DNA of 64,000 nucleotides from Chrysemys picta bellii (GCF_011386835.1 NC_088800.1:55953439-56017438), one strand, 5' to 3'. Shown: positions 1-12,641, numbered from the stretch's first letter. Numbers and translations: made by a program. Notes: generated by a model not told the origin, from the letters alone.

Positions 1-1045
1 TGCCTGTGCTTCAGCAATATTGAGGGTCCGGGGGGGCTTGGCTCCACCAAGGTTCGGGGCCGGGTCTCTCCCACGGCCCCACCTGCTGCCCCCGTGCGCG
101 TCCCCCGAGCGTCCCTCCCTGCTTGGGCAGCGGGCAGCAGACCCCTACCTGCAGCTCTGCGCTGCGCTCTGCCGGCTCCTGGCATCAACTGCCGCTGCAG
201 GGTCCTAGCGCCCCCAACCACTGGTGTCAGGGCAGGCTGACCCAGGCTGACCTTGACCCCGGCCTTCCGCCTTTGACGGATGGACCCTTCCCTTTTCTGG
301 CAGGACCCTCCACCAGCACAGGGGGCCCCCTCGCCTGCAGTCACTGCTCCTGCCCCACTCTAGGCAAGGGGCAACCCCATCCCCCACCCTCAGTGAGGGG
401 CAGCAGCAGGGGAGGAGGTGCCCACGTGATGACAGCTCCCCCCCCCACACCCACCACAGGGTAGGTGAGGGGACTTCCTGGACCTGAGAGGGGCCCTAGG
501 AGCACGTGCAGTGACAGTGGTGTGAGGTGAGTGTGCTGCCGAGGGGAAAAGGGGGGTCTCTCCCCTGGAGCTCGCTGCTGCCGGTGGGGAGAGGGCTGGC
601 GGGGGGCGTCCTCTCTGGCCTGCCTGCACCCCAAACTCCTCATCCCCGGCCCCGCCTCACCCCAGAGCCCGCACCCCCAGCCAGAGTCCCCACACCCCAG
701 CCCTGAGCCCCTCCCACACCCCAAACTGATCTCTGGCCCCACCCCAGAGGCCGCACCCCCAGCCAGAGCCCCCACCTCCCCGCATTCCAACCCTCTGCCA
801 CAGCCCTGAGCCCCCTCCTGCACCGTGAACCCCTCATCCCCGGCCCCACCCCGCACCCCAACCCTGTGCCCGAGCCCCTCCCACTCCGCAAACCCCTCAT
901 CCCCAGTCCCACCCCAGAGCCCTCACATTTTTACATTATTTTAAAAAATATATATCGGCTTACAAGGCAGGTGTGTGTTGGGGGGGGAACTTGGGCCCGT
1001 TCAGGGCACCACCAAAAATTATACAAACCTGACAGCACGGAGCAG
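1..1045. repeat. GC-rich repeat-derived segment with degenerate CCCCAGCC-type tandem array
   Basis: The segment is very C-rich on the plus strand. From about 640 to 930 it is a degenerate tandem array of phrases such as CCCTGAGCCCCTCCC and CACCCCAAAC. A very similar array lies inside the hAT element at 53330-53640, so this is probably transposon-derived low-complexity DNA. The open frames across it are a by-product of base composition; none shows a recognisable domain. An AT-rich stretch follows at 930-960, and the C-rich character ends near 1045. Confidence 0.5.
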
Positions 1046-2972
1046 GTCCTGGAGGGAACGCCCTCACTCAGAGCCGTTCTGTCTTGTGGGGAGGATGGCA
1101 TTTGGGTTTTTTAAATTGGAGTCCTCCTTCAGGACACCCCATCAGCTGATCCTGTCCCTCCCAGAGCTTGGGGGGGGGGGGTCTCCAAGGGCCTGGGGGT
1201 GGGCTGTGGAGAAGTTTGACACTGGCTGCCTGAGAGGATGCAGTAACAAACAGCTGGCTTTATCTAAGAGAGCATGTGCCCCAGCTCTCCCAGCAACGGG
1301 GCCTCTTGCTGGGCCCATGGAGCTGTTTCATGAGGTTCGCCAGAACCAGCTACCGGGGAGGACATATTCTTCGGGGTTACACTGGCCCCTTCAGTGGTCC
1401 CCACACTGGCACCCAGATGTGACAATTTAGCAGAGATGGCCCCAAGGCCGAGTGCTGGCATGAACACCCCTGCCGCTCTGCACACAGCCAGGGGCCGGTC
1501 GGAGATCTGTGGCCAGTCGGAGATCTGTGGCCGAGCCTATTCCTGGAACAGCCTTGTGGCAGTCCCTGAAGTCAGGGGTCAGCGCTGGGGGACTGAGGCC
1601 CTCTCTGCCATTGGCTGGTGTGACTGTCTATTGTCTGTATACAAACGGAGAGGGGCCCATGCTGCAGAACCCTACCCCTAGTAATGGAGGGAACAGGGTC
1701 TAATGATGAGTGGGGCTAGGATCCAGGAGCGTGGGGTGCTGATCCCTGGCGCTGTCAGTGACTCACCGTGCAATGTGACTTTGGTAACCCACTGGAGCTC
1801 TCCATGTCTCAGCCCCTGGCTCTCCAGACAGTGGGAGATAACGCTTGCCTGCCAGGAGGGGGTGCTGAGGTTTAATATGGATTCATGTTTGTAAAGCCCT
1901 GTTGACCTCTGGATGACAGGGGCTAGTCACCAGTGAAGTATTGAGGAGCATCCTCTCTAAAGATGAGCTTGAGCTCACCTGTGCCAGCATGCTTAGCCCA
2001 TCAGGGCAGTATGGGGTTGCTAGCACAGCTTGCTCATTCCCGATACAGGGTACAGAGGGTCAGGCTGACAGACAGACCTGAATGGGCTGCTGCTAGGGAG
2101 AGAGGATGCAGGTTCTAGTTCAGCTGTGGCACATTTCAATCGCTCCCCTCCTCTTCCTGCAGCATCACTCCGTTTGAGGAAGAGGGCTCATGGGCCCACA
2201 AGCATGAGAGGGAAGGGGCTGTGCTAACAAGCCCTCCTCGGCTCTCAGGGCAGGAGCTCAGTGTCCCTTTGCAGGAGTCGGCGGGAGCGCTGCTAGCACG
2301 GGACACCTGTACAAACAGACAGGCGTGTGATTCCTGCTGACTGCGCCGCCTCCAGAGGCAATCTGTGTCTGCAGAGTGCAGGCAGTATGTTTCTACACCC
2401 TCCTACAAACCACGGACTGGCCACGCGGAGCATCAGCACCGCAGGGTATTCAGCGTCTGCTAAGAGGGAATCTAGTTTGTAATCTGCTGTGCATTCCCCC
2501 TCCAGCGCAATAAAAACCAGGAAGAGAAATTTCCTTTCCATATGAGAGACAGCAATGACTTCTGAACAATCTGCAGAATCCCTCGTTCCTGGGTCCCGGA
2601 GCTAGCCATGTAAGCCAGCGGGGAACGCTCCCTGGGCAGCCCTGCATCCACAATTACAATGTAAACACACAGCCATGGCCAGCCTGTCTGCACCAGATCA
2701 GGATGGTGTTTCACTAGTCTACGCAAACCAGATCATTTCTCTTACTCCTACATACAGGAATGCATAAGGCAGCCTGACTTATTAAGGGCAGGACTCATTT
2801 TCTTATTGCCAAGTCAACTTTCCGGAGGTTTTAACATCCTCAAAAGAAGCAAATCAAAGAGATAACTCAGGCTACTATTATAGAGGAGCGCCCCCTTGCT
2901 GTCAGCAGCTAATTTAGCAGGTGGTTTTGAATTGACAATCTGGGAATGGGTAAAAGGTTTCGGGGGGTGGGG
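1046..2972. other. Non-coding stretch, nothing recognised
   Basis: No exon, conserved protein or clear transposon was recognised on either strand. A run of about ten G lies near 1171-1180, and a short GGAGATCTGTGGCC phrase is repeated at about 1500-1530. This is probably the AXIN1 intron 3' of the exon at 11135-11380, or flanking DNA. Confidence 0.4.
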
Positions 2973-2980
2973 GGGAGGAG

Positions 2981-3366
2981 CATAGGCGCCGACTCCGTGG
3001 GTGCTCCGTGGCTGGAGCACCCATGAGGAAAAATTGCTGGGTGCTCTGCACCCACTGGCAGCCAAGCTCCCCGCCCCACCCCAGCTCACCTCCGCCTCCT
3101 CCCCTGAGTGCGCCATCTCTGCTTCTCCTCCCAGCGCTTGCTGCCGTGAAACAGCAGTTTTGCGGTGTAACAAGCTGTGGGAGGGAGGGGGGAGGAGTGT
3201 GAACGCAGCGTGCTCATGGGAAGAGGCTGGGCTGAGGCGGGGATTTGGGGAAGGAGTCCAATAGGGGCAGGGAGGGGGCAGAAACTTTGGGGAAGGGGTT
3301 GGAATGGTGTAGTCGGAGCAGGGCGGTGCGAGGACCCACTGGTGCCAGGAGAAGTTGGCACCTATG
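2981..3366 (+). mobile_element. GC-rich hAT-like MITE, family A copy 1, with perfect 8-bp target duplication
   Basis: The element begins CATAGGCGCCGACTCCG and ends with the inverted form GGCACCTATG. It is flanked by the identical 8-mer GGGAGGAG at 2973-2980 and 3367-3374. An 8-bp duplication is the hallmark of the hAT superfamily. The interior is GC-rich, has a GTGGGTGCT/AGCACCC fold near the left end and encodes nothing. Three related copies lie at 50469-50897, 52953-53315 and 58322-58652. Confidence 0.85.
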
Positions 3367-3374
3367 GGGAGGAG

Positions 3375-6300
3375 CACATACTCCCCTGAATCTGCAGAGC
3401 AGCTGTGTGTGTGAATGCACTTCTGGAGGTTTGGAGGCTACACAATCAGGGTAAGTCCCCTTGGAGCTGTGACACAAATCCTAGGTAGCATTTTGTTAAC
3501 AATCCCCCCAAAAGTCCATGTGCCAGACTGCTGGGGGTGGAAGCAGGTGGGCATGCTCCCAGTATGGGGGGCACATTTTAAATCTTATTATTTTCGGAAC
3601 CTCTTAAAGTGTTGGTGCATTCGCTATGCACAAGCCAGGGTACTGAGTTAGCTGGCGCTATGGTTATGGCTGTCACATCACATCTCAAAAAGAACGCTAT
3701 TTTCAAAGGTGGATACACCAAGCAATAATAGCACTTTGCACTTCTATAACGCCTTTCATCTGTGCTCTTCTCATTCATAAAGTTTAGACAAATTCATCAC
3801 TTCGCACGTGTGAGCTTAGCCAGAGGTGGCTTTAGCTCTGAAATCCATACAAGTTTGACAGCTTTGAAAATTACAAAACACTGGACTGGATTAAAGGATG
3901 GTTTTATATTTATATAACTGGAACTCACTATAAAAACAGAATTTGCCAAGCACATGAGCTAACCCCAGTTTTGCTATTTTGGAAATAACCTTTAAATATT
4001 GGCTCACATGCAGAGTGTCTTTTTTATTACATGCCTATGTAAATATCGACACGGAAAACCTGGGCAGGAGAAAATCTTTTTGCCTCCTTTCAAAGCCGTG
4101 CCATGTAACGTGCAACTCAACTGTTGTTGGTGCATGTTCTGCTCAGAAGAGTCTGTGAAAAAGAGTGCAGGGTTTCTAAGCTCCCAGGGCCCCCCACTGC
4201 CAGCACAGCTGCAGAGCCTCTCCAAGCCGCATCACAAAGCATAGGCTGCCCGGTAGCTAGGAGAGCATTCAAAAAATCGAACCATCCTTGGAAAACACAT
4301 GCATTCCAATGAAAGTAAAAAACAGTTCATAAAGTCAGGGGAATTCTGAGCCAAAAGTTAATCGAGGAGGTGTGGAAAACCTCCCACTCCACTCCCCAGG
4401 TGTCTCCCAACTCTCCTAGCCCCAGGGATGGCTGAAATGTGTGCCTCAGAGGCCTAGGCTGTGCATTTGTGTGGTACAGAATATGCAAGTTACACATGGC
4501 ATCCACAGGCTTAATCCATGTTGCTCACAATACTGATGGGTAAAGAAGCCCTTGTTCATCCTGTGAGATGAAGAGCGCTCAGTCTGTTCTGGGAACGAGA
4601 ATGCCAAGGAACACAGACAAACGCCGGCAGCCTTGCCAGCCCCTCCGGGGCCCTGCTCCACCAGGGCAGCGTGAGTAAGGGAGAGATGGCAGTAGCTTGG
4701 TGCAGGTGGCCACGGCTCTCTCACAAACAGCTGTTAACTGAACATGCTAAGAGCGGGGAAACTCAAGAGATCCAATGTCCCTTCTTCCTAGGGCTGAGAA
4801 AGGGGCTGCTGCAGTTCTGCTGGGGGGAGTGCAGGGGAGGGAATGAGCACTGGCCCACCTGAGTCGCCTGTAAAGCACGTTCCCACTTGGAGAAGCAGCA
4901 GGATCCGATAGTTATGCTGAGCCTGCCGGAGCACATGTCTTTGGTGCCTCCCTTACTTCAAGGGCCTCTCAAAATGGAAGGGAGGGAGAAATGACACCAC
5001 CATGGAAAACGGGCTTGGGTTCTAGGCATGGCTAGGAGAGCACCTGTTCCTTTCCAAAGCACAGGCACAGGTTGCTAATGCCTAGCAACGCTAACTCTGG
5101 TACTTTTTATGGGGCTGGGAACCTCCCCCCCTCACATTTTTAGATGCCCCCCACTTTTGCCATAAATCAAAGCAGTGTGGGCTGCCGGCATTGGGACAGA
5201 CAGATGACAGTTTACAGAGCGCACACGAAGAGCAGTGACACATACTCAGACTTGGTGAGACACAGGTCAGAGACAGCGGGTATTGCATTCAGCACTGGAG
5301 TACTAGCTGGCTGATAGAAGTGCGACCACACTGGATCTAAAGAACAATCTCAAACTAGAAATGTGTGGCTACCCTCCACCGCTGCCAAAGATTACAGCAC
5401 AGTATGGCACCGGCACAAGGGGCTGCAGCAGCTCACTCAATGGGGCATTCCAGGGAACGGACAAGGACCATTTTCCCAACTCCTTGGTGGTGCGAAGGTC
5501 AGGAACTCACATCAGCTCTTCGCATCAGGGCATCCCAGCACACGTTGCCAAAGCACTCGCCCAGCCCTCAGTCACAGACAGGCATTTAAAGAGACTGCCG
5601 GAATAGCCAATCATTCTGTACGTATATTCCCCCTCCTCACAAGAACGCTCCTACACTCCACATGAGATCTACCTCTGCTACACACAGCAAGAGACCTGCT
5701 GTGCAATGGGTCTCCCCCGCTCTCTGACCTGGTTTCCAAGAGAAAAATGCATTCCTGTTGGAATGCTGGGAACACTGTTTGAATTGCTGGAGTCAGCTGT
5801 GTACACCCTCCTCTCTGTACCCTTTAACAAGACAGGGTTTGGTCCACCTATGCAGAATCTCTCTGCCTCAACATGAATTGATTTTAGCTGCAAATAAGCC
5901 TTAAATACCTTAAAAATAGCCTTAAAAAGTGCAAAAACAGATTGGTGTCCTGATTGAACAGCAATCCAAAATGTAACAGCTTACAAAAAGAAAAGATGGC
6001 TTGACCAAAACGACTGGGACAAAAGGCGCTCTCACCTCTGGCCCAGGAACCCTGATAGAGAAGCAGCTCCTCGTGACACACCTGCTCCAGCACCACAAAG
6101 AGCAGGCAACAAACCAGAAAGACCGCAGCACAGAGTGCTTCTTCGCAAACACCCCAGGAGCCATGATCAGAACGTCTAGCATGCGAGGAACTCTACTGAT
6201 TGTGGAACAAGATCAAAAGTCTCAGAGCCGCTGCTTTTTGGAGCAGAACATTTTATTTGGGGTGATCAATGTACCCAACATACGCTTTCCTCCTGAAACT

Positions 6301-7779
6301 TTAGCTCTGGGGGGGCTGTTTGTAAGTAATCTCTGACCCCTATAATAAACAAGCCGCCTTCTCACGAACGAGACACGACCACATCGCTGCCTGTTGCACC
6401 AGCCCTTTGCCATTCCAAGGAAGGCTCCTGAGCCCACCTTTATCCAGTGTGCCATTACTGATTGTCCTGCTGGCTGGACTGTTCAAAAGGACAACGTATA
6501 AATACTCCATCACAACGCCCCGTCCTCCTCCCACACGGATGCATCTATAGGGCTCCCAGCCCCACTGAGCTAGTGGTTTTTCAGTACTGTCAGCTTTGGA
6601 AATGTGACGCTGAGTTACACTCCACGTATACAGCTCCAAAGTAATCGAGTGTTACTTCTGTTCTGAACGTGAAATGCTACTGGAGAGCAAAGAGGATGCC
6701 TTAATGCTGCACTAAGATGACTCATTGCAGTTGCACTTCATTATTATCCCTTGTGACTATCTAACAGGCTATTACGATGACAGGTGTAGTTGCATCATGC
6801 TGGAGCTGCAAGTGAAAGGCTGGTGGTACCCTGAGCTGGACGTGGTGTCCGAGTAGCTTTATAAGGGCTGTGTTACTCCTGGGCAGAGGCAGAACAAATG
6901 GACTAGCCTGAGGTCTGAGTGTCTGTCCCTGCCATGGCCGCATTCATTACACATCATATGCACGTTAGAACGTCTGCTGGATGGGGAGCTTGGGCTGGGC
7001 ATAAACTAGTGTGCCACTTGCAGAAGCTGTCAGTCTGAACAGCTAATAGACACCACCACCTGCCTAAGGGCTTCCTACATCTCAGTGGGACCTAGCTAAA
7101 GAAACTGGCTGTGCACCTGACGTGAGGGAAATGGTTCAGAGACGCCAGTACAGGCAGAAAGAGAAGAGTGTCCCTTGGGCTGGGGCCTTTAATAACTGGG
7201 GGGAGGCGTTGTGCACCCAACCCCTAACAGCTCCAGAACAGTTCCCAAGGAAGCCTGCGCCTCCCGCAGCAGGGCCCCGCACAGGGAGAGCAGGGCCTGT
7301 CTGGTGAAGGTTTGGCTGTTGTTACAGTTGGGTACAGACACACACTTTGCATCCAGAGCCAGAACATGGTAGTGGCTGGAGTGCTGCTGACTGACACTGC
7401 TCACCTTTGTCTAGAACAGCCAGGTTTTTTTTAGGAGACAGCATAAGAGATTGTGGGGCTTCTGGAGGGTCCCTTCGGAAGGAGGGGACAGCTTACGGAG
7501 AAGGTAAACTTGTGAGCAACACGGTCAATTTGACAGGGAAATTAACCCTTCCTAGAAGGGGTCAAAGAGCTTAGCTCTCTTAGAACGGTCATGGCCAGCT
7601 GGTGCCTCGTGCTCTCCTCCTCCGTCTGAAAGGAGGACCCTGGAGCCCCCCGAGGCAGGGTCTCTGTAGGGAAGCTCTCTCCGCTTTCCTAAGCAAAGGA
7701 CCAGCCTCTACCAAACCCTGCTGTTTCGCTGGGCTTTTGGTTCCATTGTAGCGGCTCCCTGCTGAAGTGAATGGCATTT
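3375..7779. other. Intron-like DNA, nothing recognised
   Basis: This 4.4-kb stretch has mixed composition. I saw no AXIN1 exon, other gene or clear full-length repeat. The AXIN1 DIX-domain exons would be expected 3' of the exon at 11135-11380, in this direction. I looked on the minus strand for matches to the conserved DIX segments and saw none, though short exons can be missed by eye. Confidence 0.4.
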
Positions 7780-8640
7780 TAAAGGGCGTAGCCTATAGGT
7801 ACAGGCAGGTGTGATATAAACATGGATTAAGGCAGTAATACAAAAGCCTACAAGCCTCAGGCCTGTAAGATATTTAGCATAGCCAAACAAGGCCTCAGGG
7901 CCAAAGAACGATTTGACGTAAGCAGCGAACATGATCTGGGGTCACTTTACTGGTTATCACAAGATGGCCATGGCCCAACACCCCAGGATATAAGAAGTGC
8001 GATAAAACTCCTGATATTTAGAAAATAGATACTGCAATGTACCAGTTAAAGCTGGTTCGAGCATTCTGGAGATTTTGCAGACATCAGATGTCCAACCACG
8101 AGAATACCATGGTAATTAATTGCCATATGTGCTAATAAGCCTGAGGTAAAAGGCCTAGTAATCTATGGGAGAAGGGCACCCCAATATTAGTGGGGTGTGG
8201 AAGTTCAAATGAGAAAGAGGGGCTGAAACACTACCAAATATGCATTAGACTTAGTGGAGTCAGTATAACATATTATCAAAGCGGTATCACAGCCTGCATG
8301 CCTGGGACAGGCCAAGACAAGGACCACTGGTGATGGTGACGTGGAAAATAATGATTAACACTTCAGGTTGTTCTGCAAGGGATGGAGTGAGTATATGGTT
8401 GCTCAGACACTCATTCTATATTCTCTCTATCTTGTTGGGTTGGAGTGTTTGTAACTTTGCTATCTGTGTTAATAAAACTATTGCAAATTCAAAACGTTTT
8501 TGCTAAGTGCAAATGTTGCAACCGTGGATGCCAGGGTTCCCAAGTGATTCTAATAATACTGGGCCTGATCTTGGGACAAGACCCTACCAAACCTTAGAGT
8601 GTTAGTTGGGAATTCTTAGGTAATCAATATAGTTAATACA
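7780..8640 (+). mobile_element. Possible solo LTR of an endogenous retrovirus
   Basis: The stretch looks like an LTR rather than random intron. It has an AATAAA signal at about 8471-8476 in the phrase GTTAATAAAACTATTGC, preceded by a pyrimidine-rich TTCTCTCTATCTTG segment and followed by a U5-like stretch. No internal retroviral genes are next to it, so it would be a solo LTR. I could not fix TG/CA ends or a target duplication, so both borders are approximate. It could instead be an unrelated repeat. Confidence 0.3.
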
Positions 8641-8644
8641 CAAT

Positions 8645-8795
8645 TGTTTCTGTCATTAGAGGTTTTTAAAAACAGGTTAGACAAACACCTGCCAGGAATG
8701 ATCTAGTTATTATGTAGTCCTGCTTGAGTGCAGGGGACTGGACTAGATGATCTCTCAAGGTCCAGTCCTACATGTGTATGATTCTATGCTATGAA
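8645..8795 (+). mobile_element. CR1 LINE 3'-end fragment
   Basis: It carries the typical CR1 3' end: AACAGGTTAGACAAACACCT, then GGGGACTGGACTAGATGATC, and a TATGATTCTATG terminus. It is a short 5'-truncated copy with no coding capacity and is very similar to the 3' end of the long CR1 that ends at 52421. Confidence 0.85.
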
Positions 8796-9924
8796 GCTGG
8801 CCAGCATCCCTGAAGGGGTGCAACAATGCTGCATGGAAACAGTCTCCTGTTAGAGCTAGGTGTCTCTCGTCAACAGGTATCCTCTACTAACTTGGTTTCT
8901 GGGGTCTTTCTCCATATGCCTGAATCTCAGCCTTTGTATCTCACTGGGACACCCCATTACCCAGAGATCTTATTTTCAAGTCTCCTGGATTGCTAGTCCT
9001 ACAAGAGCATGGACTCTAAGGAGACACTGGCCCAAACATGTTTCCATGTGAGCATCAGGGTTTCTCCAGGCAATACAATTCAGCAGGGACATTTCTACTG
9101 ATAGGAACTCTTAGCTCCCCAGAGGACTCCTGCATGTGTTCTCGTGGGTCACTAAACATGCTACCCACAAAGGATACAGGCACCTTTGCCTTTTATAACA
9201 GCTGTATTATTCTCTCCAGTTTGCAAGGTTCTCTCAGAAAGCAGAAATGAAACCATCCTTGTCGGCACATTCCATGCAACAGACGGGTTTGTTTCATTCC
9301 TGTGTTCTCAACGGCGGGGCAATATGCCCACCCATTTGGGGAGGTTGCTTGTTGTGTGTGTGAGCAGCAGCACAGCCCTGAGAATGCAGCTGATTATGCA
9401 GCTTGTTCTCTTGTCCTTGGCTTGACGCTAAGTACCACAATAACAAACAGCACACGCCACCATGTAGGTCCTACAGAGAACGTTGTTTACTATACTTGCT
9501 ATATTATTTTAATTCTGCAGGTAGCATGGGCCTCTGTATATAGGCCATGTGTCTGTGTCTATACATTTCTGGGAGGGTGGGTGGTTCTTTGAAATGCTCT
9601 TCGGAGCCAACAGGACAATTCCTATTTGATCTCACCAGTTTATATGCAGGCTGGATATCTGGGGCTTAGCCTACTTGGGAGTGCCCTTTAATTACACACT
9701 TACCAATCTAAACTTCATGTAAACATTGCTCTGAGTCTGCCATAGGGCAGTTGCATGAGAAAATAATTAAAACCAGGCAATTAAAGGGTGCCTTTGAAAA
9801 ATTATGTCTATGTTTCTAAGTAGGCAGACACTGAAGTTTCGTGTCTCTGGAACACTGCATGAGTGGCTGTTTGCAATAGCCATTTAAAAAAGAATGTCAT
9901 GGCTAATGTTAATTATCTTGTGCT
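8796..9924. other. Intron-like DNA, nothing recognised
   Basis: AT-balanced sequence with no recognisable exon or repeat. Open frames here are short and have no familiar domain. Confidence 0.4.
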
Positions 9925-10090
9925 TCTCAAATGCCTTTCATCTGAGGAGTTCAACATGTTTATGTAAACACAGATTAATCCCACACCTCTCCTGCCAGGT
10001 ACGTTAGGGACTGCTTGATAGATGAGGAAACTGAGTCACAGAGCGGTGAAGTGACTTGAACATGGCTGCACAGTGTATCAGTGCCAGAAC
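9925..10090 (+). repeat. MIR-like ancient SINE remnant
   Basis: Contains GATGAGGAAACTGAGTCACA followed by GTGAAGTGACTTGAACATGG, which resemble the core of MIR/CORE-SINEs. It is diverged and non-coding. A second similar remnant lies at about 56225-56345. Confidence 0.6.
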
Positions 10091-10095
10091 AGAAC

Positions 10096-10468
10096 TATGG
10101 TAGAACCTCAGAGATACCAGTCAACTACATACCTGATTTGGAACCAGAAGTATGCAATCAGACAGCAGCAGAGACCAAAAAAAGGGGCGAGGGGGCAAAT
10201 AGAATACAGTATAGTACTGTGTTAAACATAAATAACTAAAAACATAAAGGGAAAGTTTAAAAAAAAGATTTGACCAGGTAAGGAACCTGAGCTGGTTTCA
10301 CTTAAATTCAGATGGTTAAAAGCAGCATTTTTCTTCTGCATAGTAAAGTTTCAAAGCTGCATTAAGTCAATGTTCAGTTGTAAACTTTTGAAAGAACCAT
10401 AACGTTTTGTTCAGAGTTACGAACAACCTCCATTCCCAAGGTGTTCGTAACTCTGAGGTTCTACTGTA
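10096..10468. mobile_element. Tc1/mariner-pogo (Tigger-like) MITE
   Basis: Terminal inverted repeats pair GGTAGAACCTCAGAG on the left with CTCTGAGGTTCTACTG on the right, and both sides are flanked by TA, as expected for Tc1/mariner-pogo insertions. The interior is AT-rich with no transposase, so it is a non-autonomous copy. It lies about 670 bp from the AXIN1 exon at 11135-11380. Confidence 0.75.
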
Positions 10469-11134
10469 GAACCGAGTGTTTCTGCCTCTCCCTTCTCTGT
10501 TCCTGCCACGAGAACCATCTGCCACTTCAACTTTTAAGGACACCAGCAAAAAGTGATCATTTTACAGTTGTCAACTTCAGGAAATTCGCTGCACCACAGA
10601 AAATAAAGGCCATTAAAAATCACATCCCCATTTAAATCATCTAAACAGCACAGACCTGATGAAAACAAGTGAGCTCTTCCCCACCAGAAACCACAAGCAC
10701 ACTGCTGGGGCAGTGAGAGAGGGCAACCCCATAGAGCCCCCATTCGAGCAGTTCCTAGAGCACTGCTTGACACAGTTCCTTTCCAGGAACTGAAACAGGA
10801 CTTTGCCTCGTGCCTACAGCAAGGGGATCCCTTCCGGCCCCGCCATCTAAAGGCCCTGCTCCCCATTCTCAAGGCAGTTTTTGGCTTTTGCTCCCAGGCC
10901 CCTGGGATGCTCCCTGCTGTTGAATGGATGAAGCATTACAGAGCATGCAGCATCCTACGGCTTCCAAAACATGCTCTTTGCTAACCACCCGTCACTCGCC
11001 TTTGTCTGGTAGATCCTGATAACTGCAGCAGGACCAGCTGAGTGGGTCACCGTGTCCTTCCCTCCTCGCCTCTAGGTTCTGCTTCAGAACAGCCTCCCCT
11101 CCCCTCTCCCTCCGATCAGACTAAATCATCTCAC
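10469..11134. other. Intron next to the AXIN1 exon
   Basis: This is the start of the intron downstream of the 11135-11380 exon in the sense of AXIN1. Apart from the splice donor at its right edge I see no gene or repeat. Confidence 0.5.
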
Positions 11135-11380
11135 CTCTGTTTGGGGGGCAGTTTGCCAGCCCTCTTCTCCTCTTCCTCCAGTCGCCTGCGTGCTTCTTCC
11201 AGCTGCGTCAGAGGGTTGGGGGCTGGGTTGGGCGGCATGGTAGGATCTTGAATGAACGGGTGAGAAGGTTGGACGATGTTCCTGAGCTGGGCACTGACCC
11301 AGGGGTGCACAGCGACAGGGCGCTCGATGGAGAGAGGTCTGGGCATATCATGGGCCAGCTGCTTCTTGGCACCTGAGGAG
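11135..11380 (-). CDS. AXIN1: AXIN1 internal exon E (linker before the DIX domain)
   Basis: This 246-bp minus-strand exon encodes the Axin-1 stretch with [14 protein letters not shown] and [17 protein letters not shown], which is diagnostic of AXIN1 and lies between the PP2A-binding region and the C-terminal DIX polymerisation domain. The acceptor is a GAAG followed by CTCCTCAGG. This choice is set by phase, since the previous exon ends CATGG and the junction then reads HGSSG as in known Axin-1. The donor is CAGAG|GTGAG, leaving two bases of a codon. Axin is the cytoplasmic scaffold of the beta-catenin destruction complex. The next exon, towards the DIX domain, was not found in the window. 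Confidence 0.95.
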
Positions 11381-11733
11381 CTTCACACACAAACACAACA
11401 ACATTTGACCCATGCAGCCATGTCCCCTGACACACACAGAGCCGCTCAGTGCTTCATTGACTAGACAACGATTGCCCAGCCACCCCAAGCCACTCTCTGC
11501 ACTGTCACCCAGGTAGAAGGGTCTAGAGAATGTATGGTATTCTCATCCATCCTAGGGAGGATTTAGGGGGTACTGAGGAACCGTCTGAGATGGAATTTTG
11601 CAAGGCCACTGGGGAGAGCAACCGGCTTACTACAAAATGAGCCCTGGGGTCACACATGGTTGGGACCTATTTTATGAGTCATAGGAGACGTCCAATATGC
11701 ATAAATAAAACTAACAGGAGTTAGTTAAAGAGC
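11381..11733. other. Short intronic gap between AXIN1 exon E and a DIRS insertion
   Basis: About 350 bp upstream of exon E in the sense of AXIN1. It holds the GT-rich acceptor region (TGTTGTGTTTGTGTGTGAAG on the minus strand) and nothing else recognised. Confidence 0.5.
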
Positions 11734-12398
11734 GGTCACTCCCCCTGTGCAGTAAGGTGTTCGAGATGTGTCCCTATGGGTGCCCCGCAAGCTCTCGACT
11801 GGAGATTGTCATTAGCAGCGTCCATTTGGCCCATGCACACGCTGCAGATATCCTCGTGCCCCTCGCTGCGTAGTCGAACTGCCCTCAGCTCTTCTCCACT
11901 GCTGAGCCTCCGAAGGAAACTCCGAAGCAGAGGGGAAGGAGGGTGGGCAGTGGAGCACACACAGGGGGCACATCTCGAAGAACTACAGTCACTGCACAGG
12001 GTGAGTAACCTCTCCGAGTAGTGCCCCTATGGGTGCTCCAATTCAGGTGACTCCCGAGCAGCATCCCCATAAGATGGAGGCAGCTTCAGAATTTAGTCCA
12101 GCACAGAACTGCATTGCCAACTGCTGCATCAGACCTAGACGCACAGACTCAGGCGTAGGGCCTGGACCACCGTGGAGCAGCTCAGATGCCGGGACATTCT
12201 GAAGTAAAGCCTACGTCTAGACTGAGACCTCGCAGGGTGAGCTGCCACACCAGAATGGGGTGGAATGCTGGCAGCAGCGTACAAGCAGTAATACACCCAG
12301 AAATCCATTTTGATAGTCTTTGGGCAGAAACAGCACAACCTTTAGATCTGTCTGCAAATGAAACAAACAGTCTAGAAGATTTACGAAATGATTTAGTC

Positions 12399-12641
12399 TT
12401 ATCCAGATTGATGGCTCCTGACATCTAAGGTACAGAAAGGAGTCTCGAGATTGGAATTCTGGGGTTTTGGAAAGAAAACTGGTAGGTAAATGATCTGATT
12501 GAGATGAAACTCAGAAGACACTTTAGGAAGAAACCTGGGGCGTGGCCGTAAGGAAACCCTGTCTTTGTAGAATACTGTTAAAGGAGGGTCTGCCATTAAG
12601 GCCTCAATCTCTCCGACTCTGTGGGCTGATGTAATAACCAC
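12399..12641 (-). pseudogene. Tyrosine recombinase remnant of DIRS copy 1
   Basis: The minus-strand frame includes TSAHRVGEIEAL, matching the first catalytic-arginine motif of the DIRS recombinase (TSARRVSELRAL in the copy at 42355-43404), and then FLPKVSSEFHLNQ and VFFPKP at matching spacing. The segment with the HxxR motif and the tyrosine nucleophile is not open in this frame. It is a broken gene. Confidence 0.75.

Noticed and set aside
341..856. 171-codon Gly-rich minus-strand frame
   Set aside because: It is translated low-complexity GC-rich repeat with no conserved motif.
2814..3377. 187-codon minus-strand frame
   Set aside because: It crosses the family A MITE and its target duplication, so it is not a gene.
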